Shown piece by piece: positions 44,184 through 53,704 of a DNA stretch of 64,000 nucleotides. The DNA lies in contig NC_016026.1 in NCBI RefSeq assembly GCF_000226315.1, positions 992,001 through 1,056,000 of the forward strand, in the 5' to 3' direction. Made by a program: the position numbers and the translations under genes. The notes below the pieces were generated by a model. The model searched no databases. It was given only the letters and a program-made list of their open reading frames with translations, and was not told where the DNA came from. Each line of letters opens with the position of its first letter. The first letter of the stretch is position 1. The stretch is from Micavibrio aeruginosavorus ARL-13 (GTDB lineage: Bacteria; Pseudomonadota; Alphaproteobacteria; Micavibrionales; Micavibrionaceae).

Positions 44184-45200
44184 ATGAGCGCCACCGCCAT
44201 GAAACCATCCACACCGCTTGCCAACGACGCTTTCGCCATGGACCGTAACCTGGCACTGGAGGCCATTCGTGTGACCGAGGCCGCCGCCCTGGCCGCCTCC
44301 CGCCTGGTCGGGCGCGGGGATGAGAAGGCCGCGGACGCCGCCGCCGTGGATGCCATGCGCGAAGCGTTGAACAGCCTGTCCATGCGCGGCACCGTGGTGA
44401 TTGGTGAAGGCGAACGCGACGAAGCCCCGATGTTGTATATCGGTGAACAGGTGGGCGCAGGCGTTGGCCCTGAGATTGATATTGCCCTCGACCCGTTGGA
44501 GGGCACAACCATTACCGCCAAGGGCGGATCGAACGCGCTGGCCGTGATGGCGTTGGCGGACAAGGGTGGGTTTTTGAATGCGCCCGATACCTACATGGAA
44601 AAAATGGCCATTGGCCCCGGCCTGCCCACCAACATCCTTGATCTGGATGCCCCGCCGCAGGAAATCCTGCGCAAACTGGCCGAAGCCAAGGGCGCGCAGA
44701 TTTCGGATTTGCAGGTCTGTATCCTCGATCGCGCCCGCCATGCCGATATGATCGCCGCCGTGCGGTCCACCGGCGCACGGATCAGCTTTATTCAGGATGG
44801 CGACGTCAGCGGTGTCATCGCCACCACTGATCCTGATACCGGCATTGATATTTATATGGGCACCGGCGGCGCACCGGAAGGTGTGTTGGCTGCCGCCGCC
44901 CTGCAATGCACGGGCGGACAAATGCTGGGCCGTCTGGTGTTCCGGAATGACGGTGAAATTTCCCGCGCGGAAAAATGTGGCATTCGCGATCTGAAAAAAA
45001 TCTACACGCTGAACGAATTGGCGAAACCGCAAAACGTCATGTTCGCCGCAACGGGTGTGACCAATGGTGCGATGCTGAAAGGTGTCCGCCGGTTCGCGGG
45101 TGGGGCGGTCACGCATTCCATCATCATGCGCTCCAAATCCGGCACGATCCGCAAGATTGAATCGACGCACAATTTTAATCGTAAGGAAGATGCGTATTAA
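44184..45200 (+). CDS. glpX: Class II fructose-1,6-bisphosphatase
   Basis: 338-residue gluconeogenic phosphatase. GEGERDEAPMLYIGE and DIALDPLEGTTI carry the metal ligands, and the MGTGGAPEGVLAAAAL block is specific to GlpX. A class I Fbp-type sequence is absent. It is monocistronic, followed by a palindromic repeat. The start could also be ATG 44199. Confidence 0.94.
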   Translation: MSATAMKPSTPLANDAFAMDRNLALEAIRVTEAAALAASRLVGRGDEKAADAAAVDAMREALNSLSMRGTVVIGEGERDEAPMLYIGEQVGAGVGPEIDIALDPLEGTTITAKGGSNALAVMALADKGGFLNAPDTYMEKMAIGPGLPTNILDLDAPPQEILRKLAEAKGAQISDLQVCILDRARHADMIAAVRSTGARISFIQDGDVSGVIATTDPDTGIDIYMGTGGAPEGVLAAAALQCTGGQMLGRLVFRNDGEISRAEKCGIRDLKKIYTLNELAKPQNVMFAATGVTNGAMLKGVRRFAGGAVTHSIIMRSKSGTIRKIESTHNFNRKEDAY

Positions 45201-45210
45201 CCCTTTTTTA

Positions 45211-45280
45211 TCGTCATACCGGCGAAGGCCGGTATCCATAGGATAGATTGTATGGACCCCGGCCTGCGCCGGGGTGACGA
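45211..45280. repeat. Palindromic intergenic repeat element
   Basis: Two hairpins (ATACCGG/CCGGTAT and ACCCCGGC/GCCGGGGT) flanked by TCGTCA and TGACGA, lying between glpX and recJ. The style matches the GTCATTCCCGCG element at 58806-58889. Confidence 0.75.
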
Positions 45281-45304
45281 TAGATAGAGAAAGAACAAAA
45301 ACAA

Positions 45305-47095
45305 ATGGCCCAAACCATCCTCAACGTCGACCGGTCCATCATGCAATCGCGGTGGGTGTATTCCCCCGCCAATGGCGATGATGTTGCCCGCATGGTGCAG
45401 GGGCATGGCTTGCCCGAAATCGTTGCGCGCCTTCTGGCCGCGCGGTCGGTGGTGCCGGATGATGTTGAAAAATTCCTGACCCCCAAACTGTCCCGCGATT
45501 TCCCGGATCCGTTCCGGCTCAAGGGCATGGATGCGCTGGCCAACGATCTGGCCGATGCGGTTATCAACGGGCGCAAAATCGCCGTGTTCGGTGATTTCGA
45601 CGTGGATGGTGCGACATCCACCGCCATTCTGGTGCGGTTTTTCCGCCATTGCGGGCTGGATACACCGCTTTACATCCCCGACCGGATGAAGGAAGGCTAC
45701 GGCCCGAACATCAACGCGCTGAACACGCTCAAACAAAACGGGGCCGATCTGGTCATCATGGCCGATTGCGGCACCACCGCGTTCGATGTGGTGGAACAGG
45801 GGCGGAACCTCGGCCTCGACATCGTCATCCTCGACCACCACGAGGCGGAAGACAAACTGCCCGTCGCCAACCACATCATCAACCCCAAACGCCGTGATGA
45901 TGACAGCGGTTACGACATGCTGGCCGCCTGCGGTGTGGCATTCATGACGTGCGTCGCGATGAACAAGGTTTTGCGTGAACGCGGATTCTTCGGCGCGCGT
46001 GGTGATGCGCCGTTAAAAGACTGGATCGACATTCTCGCCCTCGGCACCGTATGCGATATGGTGCCGTTGAATGGCCCGAACCGTTTGTTCGTGAAATACG
46101 GCCTTGAAAAAATGGCCACCACCAATAACCCCGGTCTGGCCGCGTTGTTACAGGTGGCGGGGGTGAAGAACGCGCCCGATGCTTATACCTGCGGCTTTAT
46201 GCTCGGCCCCCGTATCAATGCGGGCGGGCGGATACACAAGGCCGATCTGGGCGCAAAATTGCTGTCCACCGATGATGCGGAAGAGGCCAAAAACATTGCG
46301 TGGACGTTGAATGATTGCAACGACAAACGCAAAGACATGCAATCCGAAATGATGGATCAGGCGTTGAAGATGGTTGCCGATCTGGGCCTTGACCAACATC
46401 CCGCCATTCTGGTCGGCGATGAAAGCTGGCATCCGGGTCTGAACGGTCTGGTCGCCGGGCGTTTGGTTGAAAAATACAAAAAACCCGCCGCCGTGATTGC
46501 TTACGCGCCGGGCCATGATGTTGCGTTGGAGGGGCGCGGTTCTGGCCGCTCCATCCCCGGCATCAACATCGCCGCGGCATTCATCGACGCACGCCATGAA
46601 AATCTAATTGTAAAGGGTGGCGGCCACGCCATGGCTGCGGGCTTCACCATTCTGCCCGACCAAATTCCCACCTTCCGCGATTTCTTCTACAAACACATCG
46701 CCGCCCAAGCCGCGGGCCGCGTGGTGGTGAATGAAACGCATGTGGACGGCGTCCTCAGCGTACGCGGTGCCAACCTGCCGCTGATGAAAACTCTGGCTCA
46801 GGTCGGCCCCTTCGGCCAAGCCAACCCCGAACCCGTATTCGTCCTTCCCGACGTCAAAATCTTCAGTGCCGATCTGGTCGGCACCGACCACGTGCGCACA
46901 TTGATCGTCGATTCCGACGGCGGCGGCACCCGCATGAAAGCCATGGCCTTCCGCGCCGCTAATACCCCCGTGGGGCAAACCTTACTCTCCGGCGCCGGCC
47001 GCACCGTCCATCTCCTCGGTCGTTTAAAGATCAACGAGTGGCAGGGGAAGGAGAGCGTGGAGTTTCATATTGAGGATGTGGCAACAACTGTTTAG
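45305..47095 (+). CDS. recJ: Single-stranded-DNA-specific exonuclease RecJ
   Basis: 596-residue 5'-3' exonuclease used in recombination and mismatch repair. DHH-family motifs are visible: GDFDVDGATSTA, MADCGTTAFD and LDHHEAE in the catalytic half, and GGGHAMAAGFT in the DHHA1 domain, followed by an OB-fold region. The 3' end overlaps the convergent AT-rich gene by 4 bases. Confidence 0.95.
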   Translation: MAQTILNVDRSIMQSRWVYSPANGDDVARMVQGHGLPEIVARLLAARSVVPDDVEKFLTPKLSRDFPDPFRLKGMDALANDLADAVINGRKIAVFGDFDVDGATSTAILVRFFRHCGLDTPLYIPDRMKEGYGPNINALNTLKQNGADLVIMADCGTTAFDVVEQGRNLGLDIVILDHHEAEDKLPVANHIINPKRRDDDSGYDMLAACGVAFMTCVAMNKVLRERGFFGARGDAPLKDWIDILALGTVCDMVPLNGPNRLFVKYGLEKMATTNNPGLAALLQVAGVKNAPDAYTCGFMLGPRINAGGRIHKADLGAKLLSTDDAEEAKNIAWTLNDCNDKRKDMQSEMMDQALKMVADLGLDQHPAILVGDESWHPGLNGLVAGRLVEKYKKPAAVIAYAPGHDVALEGRGSGRSIPGINIAAAFIDARHENLIVKGGGHAMAAGFTILPDQIPTFRDFFYKHIAAQAAGRVVVNETHVDGVLSVRGANLPLMKTLAQVGPFGQANPEPVFVLPDVKIFSADLVGTDHVRTLIVDSDGGGTRMKAMAFRAANTPVGQTLLSGAGRTVHLLGRLKINEWQGKESVEFHIEDVATTV

Positions 47096-47637
47096 TTAAA
47101 TAGTTTGTCTTTATCTTCTGCCTTTATAAACATTAAAACCAAATCGCCATCTTTTAGTTGATTATCTCTATGGCCTAGGTCTTTTCTAATTTCTCTTAAG
47201 ATCTTATCAATGGTTAGAATTTGTTTTTTTATATCTCCGCTGTTTTCAAAACAGAGTCTTTCATAAGATTCGAGGGTTTTGATGATTTTTTGATCACCCC
47301 AGATCATTAATTCACGTTTGAACTTCATTAGGGCTTCTGTCATTTCTTCTTGCGACAGAGGTCCTCCGTTCCTTTGGGTGTTAAATAACTCAAATAAGAG
47401 GTTGATGAAAATTATATAGGCCCCTCTTTTTTCTATGAAATGCCGGGAGTTTATCTCAAGTGTCTTCGTTCCTCGTTGTGTCCAAAAACCTATTGCGAGC
47501 GCTCCTAGCGCGCCAATAATAGCGGCGGTAATTTCTGGGGGAGATGCCATCAAGCTTTTTATAAATACATATAAGCTTGAGGTGGTAATTAAGCTTGTTA
47601 AAATCCCTATAAAAAATAAAAGTATATTGTTTTTCAT
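47092..47637 (-). CDS. AT-rich orphan gene for a two-helix membrane protein
   Basis: 181-residue protein with two N-terminal transmembrane helices (residues about 4-24 and 36-52) followed by a long charged helical cytoplasmic domain. I recognise no family. Codon use is much more AT-rich than recJ next to it, and it sits downstream of tRNA-Glu, so acquisition by transfer is likely. It ends in a 4-base overlap with recJ. Confidence 0.72.
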   Translation of the reverse strand: MKNNILLFFIGILTSLITTSSLYVFIKSLMASPPEITAAIIGALGALAIGFWTQRGTKTLEINSRHFIEKRGAYIIFINLLFELFNTQRNGGPLSQEEMTEALMKFKRELMIWGDQKIIKTLESYERLCFENSGDIKKQILTIDKILREIRKDLGHRDNQLKDGDLVLMFIKAEDKDKLFN

Positions 47638-47704
47638 GTGGTCGCCCGCGGGATGGTTTCCTAAGTGTTTATTTAGTGAGTTTAATATTTCGGTTTTGGC
47701 CTCA

Positions 47705-47737
47705 ATAAAAAAGCCCCCAAATCGGGGGCTTTTTTAT
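47705..47737 (-). terminator. Terminator after tRNA-Glu
   Basis: AAGCCCCC/GGGGGCTT stem with a five-base loop and T run on either strand, between the tRNA and the AT-rich gene. Confidence 0.88.
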
Positions 47738-47742
47738 TAAAT

Positions 47743-47818
47743 TGGCGTCCCCTACGGGATTCGAACCCGTGTCGCCTCCGTGAAAGGGAGGTGTCCTAGG
47801 CCTCTAGACGAAGGGGAC
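47743..47818 (-). tRNA. tRNA-Glu(UUC)
   Basis: 76-base cloverleaf with encoded CCA on the minus strand. Acceptor GTCCCC/GGGGAC, anticodon stem CCTCC/GGAGG around loop CTTTCAC (anticodon TTC), and T loop TTCGAAT. Confidence 0.97.
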
Positions 47819-48011
47819 AGCCGAAGGATGGGGTTTTCTAATCAATGGCGCGGGGGAAATCAAGCACTTTCTGATATAAATTACATTTACATAACGAAAA
47901 AATTGTGGCCGCTTCCATTATCAAGGTTTGGGTTGGTGGGCGTGTGGGCAGGAACGGGGTATTTTTTCATGGGGGATTTTTGCGGCGTTCGGCATCTGCT
48001 ACGCTTCGCGC

Positions 48012-49766
48012 ATGGAAATGCATCTCCCCTTTCAAGCCGAATTGCTGGTCTTTCTGGCGATTACGGCCATCTTGGTTCCGGTGTTCAGCCGTTTGCGGTT
48101 GAACCCCGTTCTTGGTTTCTTGCTGGCCGGTGTGGTCATCGGGCCGTATGGGCTTGGGCGGCTGGCGGGGGATTATCCGTTCCTGTCCGCCATCGTGTTT
48201 GAAGATGTGAAGGGTGTGTCCATTCTGGCTGAGCTGGGGGTTATTTTCCTGCTCTTTACTATCGGGTTGGAATTGTCGCCGCAACGTCTGTGGGCCATGC
48301 GGCGGATGGTGTTCGGGTTGGGTACGGCGCAGATTGTCGCGACGGCGGCGGTGATTGGGGCGGTGGCCTATATGTGGGGCAACTCCGGGCCGGCATCGGC
48401 GGTGATTGGCACGGCGCTGGCGCTGTCATCCACGGCGATGATCATGAAAATTCTGTTTGATCGGCAACAATTCGCATCCCCCGTGGGTCAGACGAGTTTT
48501 TCCATCCTGTTGATGCAGGATCTGGCCGTGGTTCCGTTGATCTTCATGGTGGCCATGTTGCAGGACAAGGGGGCGGGCGCGGAACAAAACGTACTCCTCT
48601 CGCTTCTGCTGGCGTTGGCCAAGGCGGGCGGGGTTGTGGCTGTTCTGGTGGCGCTTGGGCATTTTGTGGTGCGCCCGGCTTTGCGCTATGTCACAGCGGG
48701 GGCGCAGGGCCCGGAATTTTTTATGGCGCAAATTCTGCTCATCGTTATTTGTGCGGCCTGGGCCACGGGCGAGGCGGGTCTGTCCATGGCGTTGGGGGCG
48801 TTTCTGGCGGGGCTGGTTCTGGCCGAAACCGAATTCCGCAACCAGATTGAGGTGGATATCGAACCGTTTAAGGGCATGTTCCTGGGGCTGTTCTTCCTGT
48901 CTGTCGGAATGGGGGTCGATTTGCTGGCGGTGATGGACAATCTGTTCTGGCTGGCGGCATCCGTCTTTGGCATTTTTGCGGTCAAGGCGGTCATTACAAC
49001 GGGCCTGTGCCGGATTTGGGGCGTGTCTTTGCCCACATCCATTCAAACGGGCCTGGCCCTGGGGCAGGGGGGCGAATTCGCCTTCGTTTTGTTCGGTTTG
49101 GCTATGGCATCGGGGGTGGTGGACAAGAATGTCGGCCATTTCATGATGATGCTGGCCAGCCTGACCATGATCCTGACGCCGTTTTATTACCGTTTGGGCG
49201 AAATACTGGCCGCGCGGTTGGTAAAACGCAAAGCCAACGGTATGACCGAGGTGATGGAACAGTATGTGAAGGGTGTTGAAGGGCACGTGGTCATCGCCGG
49301 GTTTGGCCGCACAGGCCAGGCCGTGGCCGAAGTGATGGAACATAACCAGATCCCGTATGTCGGGCTGGATCATCAATCCGGTCATCTGGAGGCCCTGCGC
49401 AAAAAGGGCAAGCCTGTCTTTTACGGTGACGCTTCGCAAACTCATGTGCTCGACAAGGTCAAGGCCACATCGGCCCGCGCCATCATTCTGGCGATGGATG
49501 ACAAAAAGGCATCGCGCACAGCCATTGAAAATATTCGCCGTCACTGCAAAAACGTGCCAATTTATGCCCGAGCCCGCGATGAAGCCCACGCGGATGATTT
49601 GCAAAAACTGGGCGTGAACGATGTTGTGCTGGAAACACGCGAGATCAGCCTGCAGCTGGCAGGACGAGTGTTGCAATGCTTTGAATACTCCGCCGCCGCC
49701 GCGGGCCGTGTGCTGGAGAGTGAGCGTGGAGAGGGCGAACAGAAAGGCGACAGCGTGGCCGCCTGA
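48012..49766 (+). CDS. Monovalent cation:proton antiporter, CPA2 family (Kef-type)
   Basis: 584-residue inner-membrane protein with about 12 transmembrane helices and a C-terminal TrkA-N (RCK) nucleotide-binding domain from about residue 418 (HVVIAGFGRTGQAVAEVM, YGDASQTHVL). GLELSPQRLW and LSSTAMIMKIL are typical CPA2 blocks. It probably mediates K+ or Na+ efflux in exchange for H+. The start at 48012 is the first ATG that gives a normal N-terminus; no clear ribosome site is visible and 48018 is possible. Confidence 0.9.
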   Translation: MEMHLPFQAELLVFLAITAILVPVFSRLRLNPVLGFLLAGVVIGPYGLGRLAGDYPFLSAIVFEDVKGVSILAELGVIFLLFTIGLELSPQRLWAMRRMVFGLGTAQIVATAAVIGAVAYMWGNSGPASAVIGTALALSSTAMIMKILFDRQQFASPVGQTSFSILLMQDLAVVPLIFMVAMLQDKGAGAEQNVLLSLLLALAKAGGVVAVLVALGHFVVRPALRYVTAGAQGPEFFMAQILLIVICAAWATGEAGLSMALGAFLAGLVLAETEFRNQIEVDIEPFKGMFLGLFFLSVGMGVDLLAVMDNLFWLAASVFGIFAVKAVITTGLCRIWGVSLPTSIQTGLALGQGGEFAFVLFGLAMASGVVDKNVGHFMMMLASLTMILTPFYYRLGEILAARLVKRKANGMTEVMEQYVKGVEGHVVIAGFGRTGQAVAEVMEHNQIPYVGLDHQSGHLEALRKKGKPVFYGDASQTHVLDKVKATSARAIILAMDDKKASRTAIENIRRHCKNVPIYARARDEAHADDLQKLGVNDVVLETREISLQLAGRVLQCFEYSAAAAGRVLESERGEGEQKGDSVAA

Positions 49767-49771
49767 TGTGT

Positions 49772-50251
49772 TCAGGCCAGGCCCGCTTTATCCAATCCGA
49801 GAACGGCATCCAGCCCACCCGCCGCCGGGCGGAATGCCACGCCCAACCGGTTCCACATATTGATGCAGCCGATGGCGAAGGTCAGATCGGATAAATCTTT
49901 CTCCGAAAAATGTTCCAGTATTTTGGCGTAATCCTCATCAGTAATGCCGTGGGGGCCGATTTTGGTCAGTTTCTCGGTCCATTCCAACGCGGCCTTTTCC
50001 TTGTCGGTGAACAGGTTCGATTCATGCCACAGCGGCAAATGGTGCAACCGCAATTCCCGTTCGCCATCCAACCGGGCTTCCTTGGTATGCATGTCCAGGC
50101 AGAACAGGCACCCATTCAACTGTGATGCGCGCGTTTTGATAAGGTGGAGCAGCCCATGATCCAGCGCGGATTCTGCTAGAATTTTTTCCATGGCATACAG
50201 GGTGTTATAAAGCTGGGGTGAGAGTTTCGGGTAATTGATGCGGTCGGCCAT
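49772..50251 (-). CDS. AhpD-like / carboxymuconolactone decarboxylase family protein
   Basis: 159-residue all-helical protein with the redox motif CLFCLDMHTKEAR (Cys-x-x-Cys, then His), typical of AhpD-like peroxidase partners. INMWNRLGVAFRP near the C-terminus is also standard. It likely acts in peroxide defence or as a disulfide reductase; the partner is unknown. It is convergent with the antiporter gene, six bases apart. Confidence 0.88.
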   Translation of the reverse strand: MADRINYPKLSPQLYNTLYAMEKILAESALDHGLLHLIKTRASQLNGCLFCLDMHTKEARLDGERELRLHHLPLWHESNLFTDKEKAALEWTEKLTKIGPHGITDEDYAKILEHFSEKDLSDLTFAIGCINMWNRLGVAFRPAAGGLDAVLGLDKAGLA

Positions 50252-50426
50252 GGGTTTCTCCTGGTTTAAAAATCACCATTGATATGGTGGGGGCCGCGGC
50301 GTTATCCAGCAAGGGCATAAATTGATAAAATTTTATGAATTGAAAACCGAATGTTAAGATCTTCTGTGTAGCCTGGTTTCAACGAATAGAAAACCAGAGC
50401 GTGAGCGTAAGAAGGGGACTTGATAG

Positions 50427-50621
50427 ATGGTTGATATTGTTGAATCTGGCGGCGTTGAAACGAACGTCAATCTGAAAGCCTCCTTTGAGCAGGCGCTGGA
50501 TGCGAAAGAGCCGTTACAGCTGCAAAAGGGCATGGATGTTGCGCTATCCCCATCACAATTGATGAACGGCGCTAAAATTCCCGCCACTGTCGAAAACTGG
50601 AAGGCGAGAGGCTTTTCCTGA
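50427..50621 (+). CDS. Small hypothetical protein
   Basis: 64-residue acidic/neutral protein without membrane segments or recognisable domain. AAGGGGACTTGATAG precedes the ATG, and a terminator starts 32 bases after the stop, supporting a real transcription unit. Function unknown. Confidence 0.5.
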   Translation: MVDIVESGGVETNVNLKASFEQALDAKEPLQLQKGMDVALSPSQLMNGAKIPATVENWKARGFS

Positions 50622-50652
50622 TTTTTTCACGGAACACAGAGAACACAGAAAA

Positions 50653-50678
50653 AACCCGCCAGAGATGGCGGGTTTTTT
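50653..50678. terminator. Bidirectional terminator
   Basis: AACCCGCCA/TGGCGGGTT stem with a GAGA loop and T run, between the small gene and the chemoreceptor remnant. Confidence 0.9.
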
Positions 50679-50705
50679 ACGGTTTTCGATGCTTCTTAGG
50701 TAAAA

Positions 50706-52174
50706 CTATGCGCTTTTCACCGCCATCAGGAACGAATCCACGGTTTCCTTCAGTTTTAACGTTTCCTGCGCCATGTCCAACGACACGCGGGATACGGTGT
50801 TGGCGGCATCGCCCGTGCGGGATGCGGCATCACTCACGCCATTGATGTTTTTGTTGACCTCGTTGGTCGCGGTGGATACTTCCTGCACGTTGCGGGAAAT
50901 CTGCTGGGTCGCGGCGCTTTGTTCTTCAACGGCGGCGGCAACAGTCGTGCTGATCTCATCAATATTGCGGATGGTCGAGCTGATTCCAACAATGGAGTTC
51001 ACGGCGTCAGGCTTTGTGACACGGTCTGCATTTCCGATGTTGCGCCATTCAGGCTGGCCATCAGGGCTTCGATATCCGATTCAAAACCACGGGCCAGGTC
51101 GCTGATGCGTTTGGCGCGTTCTTCGCGTTGGGCGGCGCGCTGCTCGGCTTCCATCTGGCGGTTTTTGATCAGGTTTTCTTTGAAAATATTCATGGCCTCG
51201 GCCATCGGGCGCAAACTGCCCGTCGTGTCGAGGAACGGGATGGATTCATCCGTTTCCCCTTGTGACAGGGACGTCATGCGCGTGCCCAATGTCGACAATC
51301 CACCGGTAATCATCCGGCTCAGGAACAGGGCCGCCAGAACGACGATAATGGCAATCCCGAACATCAACCCCGTTGTCATGGCCGTAATGCGGGCGGCGCT
51401 GACGTCATAGGCTTTTAGGGCGTCATCTTTGCGCTGCGATGCCAGTTCATCAACTTTATCAATAAACGGTTCTGCTGCGGCATATTTATCGCTCAGCAAT
51501 CCAATCGCCGTGTCCAATTCGCCATATTTTGTGGCCATATTGTAAAACGAATCCTGGTACGTTTTCATCAATCCGCTGATTTTTTGCTGGACGGCATAAT
51601 CCAATCCGGACGTGCTCAGGGCCAGTTTAAATTCTTCGCCGCGCTTCTTAATGTCATCAATATATTTTGGATCTTTGCGGGCCAGAAAATCTTTTTCATG
51701 ACGACGCATCATCAACATCAGAACTTTCAAACGGTCCTGGTTCTGGGCGTTGATAATTTCTTCAACGCCATGCACGGCGGCGCGCAAATCACCCAGAAGG
51801 CCGATTTTTTCGTTCAATCCCACTTCTGTCTGCAGGGCGACAACGGTGTCAAACTGTGCAGAATAATCGTCAAATCCGGCCTGAAACTTTTTGGCCTGCT
51901 CGGTGATTTCGGCATCGCTGGAGACAAGTTCGAGAAGTTTTTTTCCCTCGCTGGCGACCAAATCCTGAATTTCATTGTGGCGCGTGACGTATTTTTCATC
52001 CATGCGGAGAAGAAAATCTTTCTCTGCGCGACGGGCTGTTAAAAAAGCCGCTTCCAACGATGCGGCATGATCATTTATTTCAACAGCTGCAAAAGCCTTG
52101 TCCTGGATTTTTTCCAAGTTGCCTTTGCCCACACTCACGGTCAAGTCCACCGCGGCGAATCCGGCCTTGAACAC
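50706..52174 (-). pseudogene. Methyl-accepting chemotaxis protein, broken by an internal deletion
   Basis: Two minus-strand frames that together resemble a chemoreceptor. The first (52174 to 50999) has an HBM-like helical sensor region (ARRAEKDFLLRMDEKYV and a second RRHEKDFLARKDPKYI), one transmembrane helix (IIVVLAALFLSRMI region) and a HAMP segment, then stops after SEMQTVSQSLTP. The second (51002 to 50706) begins NSIVGISSTIRNIDEIS and carries AAAVEEQSAATQQISRNVQ to the natural C-terminus. The hairpin tip that contacts CheA and CheW, about 140 codons with NLLALNATIEAARAG, is missing, and the two parts are in different frames. The first membrane helix is also absent at the N-terminus. It is almost certainly nonfunctional. 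Confidence 0.82.
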
Positions 52175-52335
52175 TCATTTTGAATAAACTCCCCAATAAA
52201 ATACCGGGCCGTGATCTGGCCTTAATCTCTGATCATTTTATGGAGGTTATGTTGCAGTTTTATGACAGCGGGCCGTCTATATCCCTAAGGATATAATTTG
52301 GAACTGCATTCTGAAGTGTTTGCAAATTTTTTATG

Positions 52336-52908
52336 CTACTGGAATGCGGCAACAATCCATACGATAGATTGGTAGACGCCTAATATCAGCAGACTGCAGA
52401 TAATCGCATTTATCCAGTGAGGGAATATCTGCATGGGGGCCATGTTTACGTTTTTGCATCGTCCTTCAATGGCTCTTACATTCAAAAGCTCTGGCGTTTG
52501 TGCATGTGCCTGAATGAGCTCAATTGTAAAAAATTCATTTCGTTTGATAAACGGAATCTTTATAATGTAGCGTCCGTCTGATGTTGTATCAGTTTTAAAT
52601 TCTATTATGGGCCATATCTCAAAATGCTCTGGTTTAAAATTGAAGTAAAACTCAACATCTCGCGCTTCGGCCCTGCCTGAGTTTCTAACCAGAATACTAC
52701 TTGTGTGCATTAATATGCTTGTGCCGTTTTGTTGCGGTATTCGGAAAGTGAAGCCATGAGGAATGCCCCATATTACATTGGCCTTAGGTTGTATGTTGCG
52801 TCTAACGACTTCAAGTGCGCAGGTGATCAGCACTGCGATAATCTCTGGCTCTTTGAGAAGCTTTAAAATGTCATCAAATGTGAAAAATTGAGAAATAAAT
52901 TCTAGCAT
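52336..52908 (-). CDS. AT-rich orphan gene for a membrane-associated protein
   Basis: 190-residue protein with one hydrophobic segment near residues 22-34 and a C-terminal transmembrane helix (residues about 166-187); the middle (residues about 50-155) looks beta-rich. No family is recognised. Base composition is clearly more AT-rich than its flanks. It lies directly downstream of tRNA-Ser, paralleling the AT-rich gene after tRNA-Glu at 47092-47637, though the two proteins are not similar by eye. Confidence 0.68.
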   Translation of the reverse strand: MLEFISQFFTFDDILKLLKEPEIIAVLITCALEVVRRNIQPKANVIWGIPHGFTFRIPQQNGTSILMHTSSILVRNSGRAEARDVEFYFNFKPEHFEIWPIIEFKTDTTSDGRYIIKIPFIKRNEFFTIELIQAHAQTPELLNVRAIEGRCKNVNMAPMQIFPHWINAIICSLLILGVYQSIVWIVAAFQ

Positions 52909-52946
52909 ATGCTCATATCTTCTGCGTTTTGGTTTTAAAATCGATA

Positions 52947-52971
52947 AAAAAGCCCTCGCAAGCGAGGGCTT
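52947..52971 (-). terminator. Terminator after tRNA-Ser
   Basis: AGCCCTCG/CGAGGGCT stem with a CAAG loop; the minus-strand T6 follows. Confidence 0.88.
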
Positions 52972-52980
52972 TGAATTTAC

Positions 52981-53072
52981 TGGCGGAGACGGAGGGATTC
53001 GAACCCTCGATACAGTTTAACCCGTATGACGATTTAGCAAACCGTTGCCTTCAGCCACTCGGCCACGTCTCC
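52981..53072 (-). tRNA. tRNA-Ser(GCU)
   Basis: 92-base class II tRNA with a long variable arm and encoded CCA. Acceptor GGAGACG/CGTCTCC, anticodon loop TTGCTAA (anticodon GCT, reads AGC/AGU), T loop TTCGAAT. Confidence 0.96.
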
Positions 53073-53277
53073 ATATATTCTATTCACTTACCTACGGTGA
53101 AATGGCCTCGTGTGTTTCACGATTTGTGCGCAAAGCGCACGGGCGGCCATGTCATTTGTGTAGGGTAGTCCCCATAGTCTTAGTCGTAGTCTTTGTACTC
53201 GTAGTCAGCTCGGCCAATCAATTATCAGGAAATGGCGGGCGGATCAACCGTTTCCTGCGGGATCTAAGGTGTTTGAA

Positions 53278-53682
53278 TCAATCAATATAATGATTGTCGC
53301 GCAATTTTTTGCCGGTGCCGAAATCCTCCGCCACCGCCAGAATGAAGCCGATCAGGCCCACACCCACGGCCAGCGTGATCAAAACCTTAATAAAAACAGG
53401 CCAATCCAGAATTTGGGCCCAGATTTGGGCGACGATCAAGCCGCCCGCGCCAAGCGCCAGCCCGCAGAGCAGGAGGAGCAGCCATTTACGGCGGCTGGCC
53501 GGAATATCGTAATCAACCGCAATCAGGAAGGAGGCCAGCGTGCCCAGCACAATAATCGTGCCCATGGTGCGCACGAAGGTGGCCCATTCCATAACATTGC
53601 CCCACATTTGGGCCAGCCCCAGCAAGGCGGCAACAACCCCCATACCAATCAGGGAAAAGAGCAGGATACGCGTGCGGATCAT
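53278..53682 (-). CDS. Small four-helix inner-membrane protein
   Basis: 134-residue hydrophobic protein with about four transmembrane helices in two similar pairs (MWGNVMEWATFVRT in the first half, IWAQILDWPVFIKV in the second), suggesting an internal repeat. No family recognised. It is last in the gatCAB-associated minus-strand cluster, 22 bases after the DUF4177 gene. Confidence 0.72.
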   Translation of the reverse strand: MIRTRILLFSLIGMGVVAALLGLAQMWGNVMEWATFVRTMGTIIVLGTLASFLIAVDYDIPASRRKWLLLLLCGLALGAGGLIVAQIWAQILDWPVFIKVLITLAVGVGLIGFILAVAEDFGTGKKLRDNHYID

Positions 53683-53704
53683 GGAGGCCTCTTTTTATAG
53701 CGGG

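Noticed and set aside
44142-45239. 365-codon minus-strand frame opposite glpX
   Set aside because: Antisense shadow; it even runs through the adjacent palindromic repeat.
48426-49676. 416-codon minus-strand frame opposite the antiporter
   Set aside because: Gln/His-rich shadow typical of hydrophobic genes read in antisense.
47743-53072. Integrated element bounded by tRNA-Glu and tRNA-Ser
   Set aside because: No integrase, and no repeated tRNA 3' end is visible by eye; the antiporter and AhpD-like genes look chromosomal.
53163-53206. CRISPR-like array
   Set aside because: Five-base repeats without regular spacers; no cas genes in the window.
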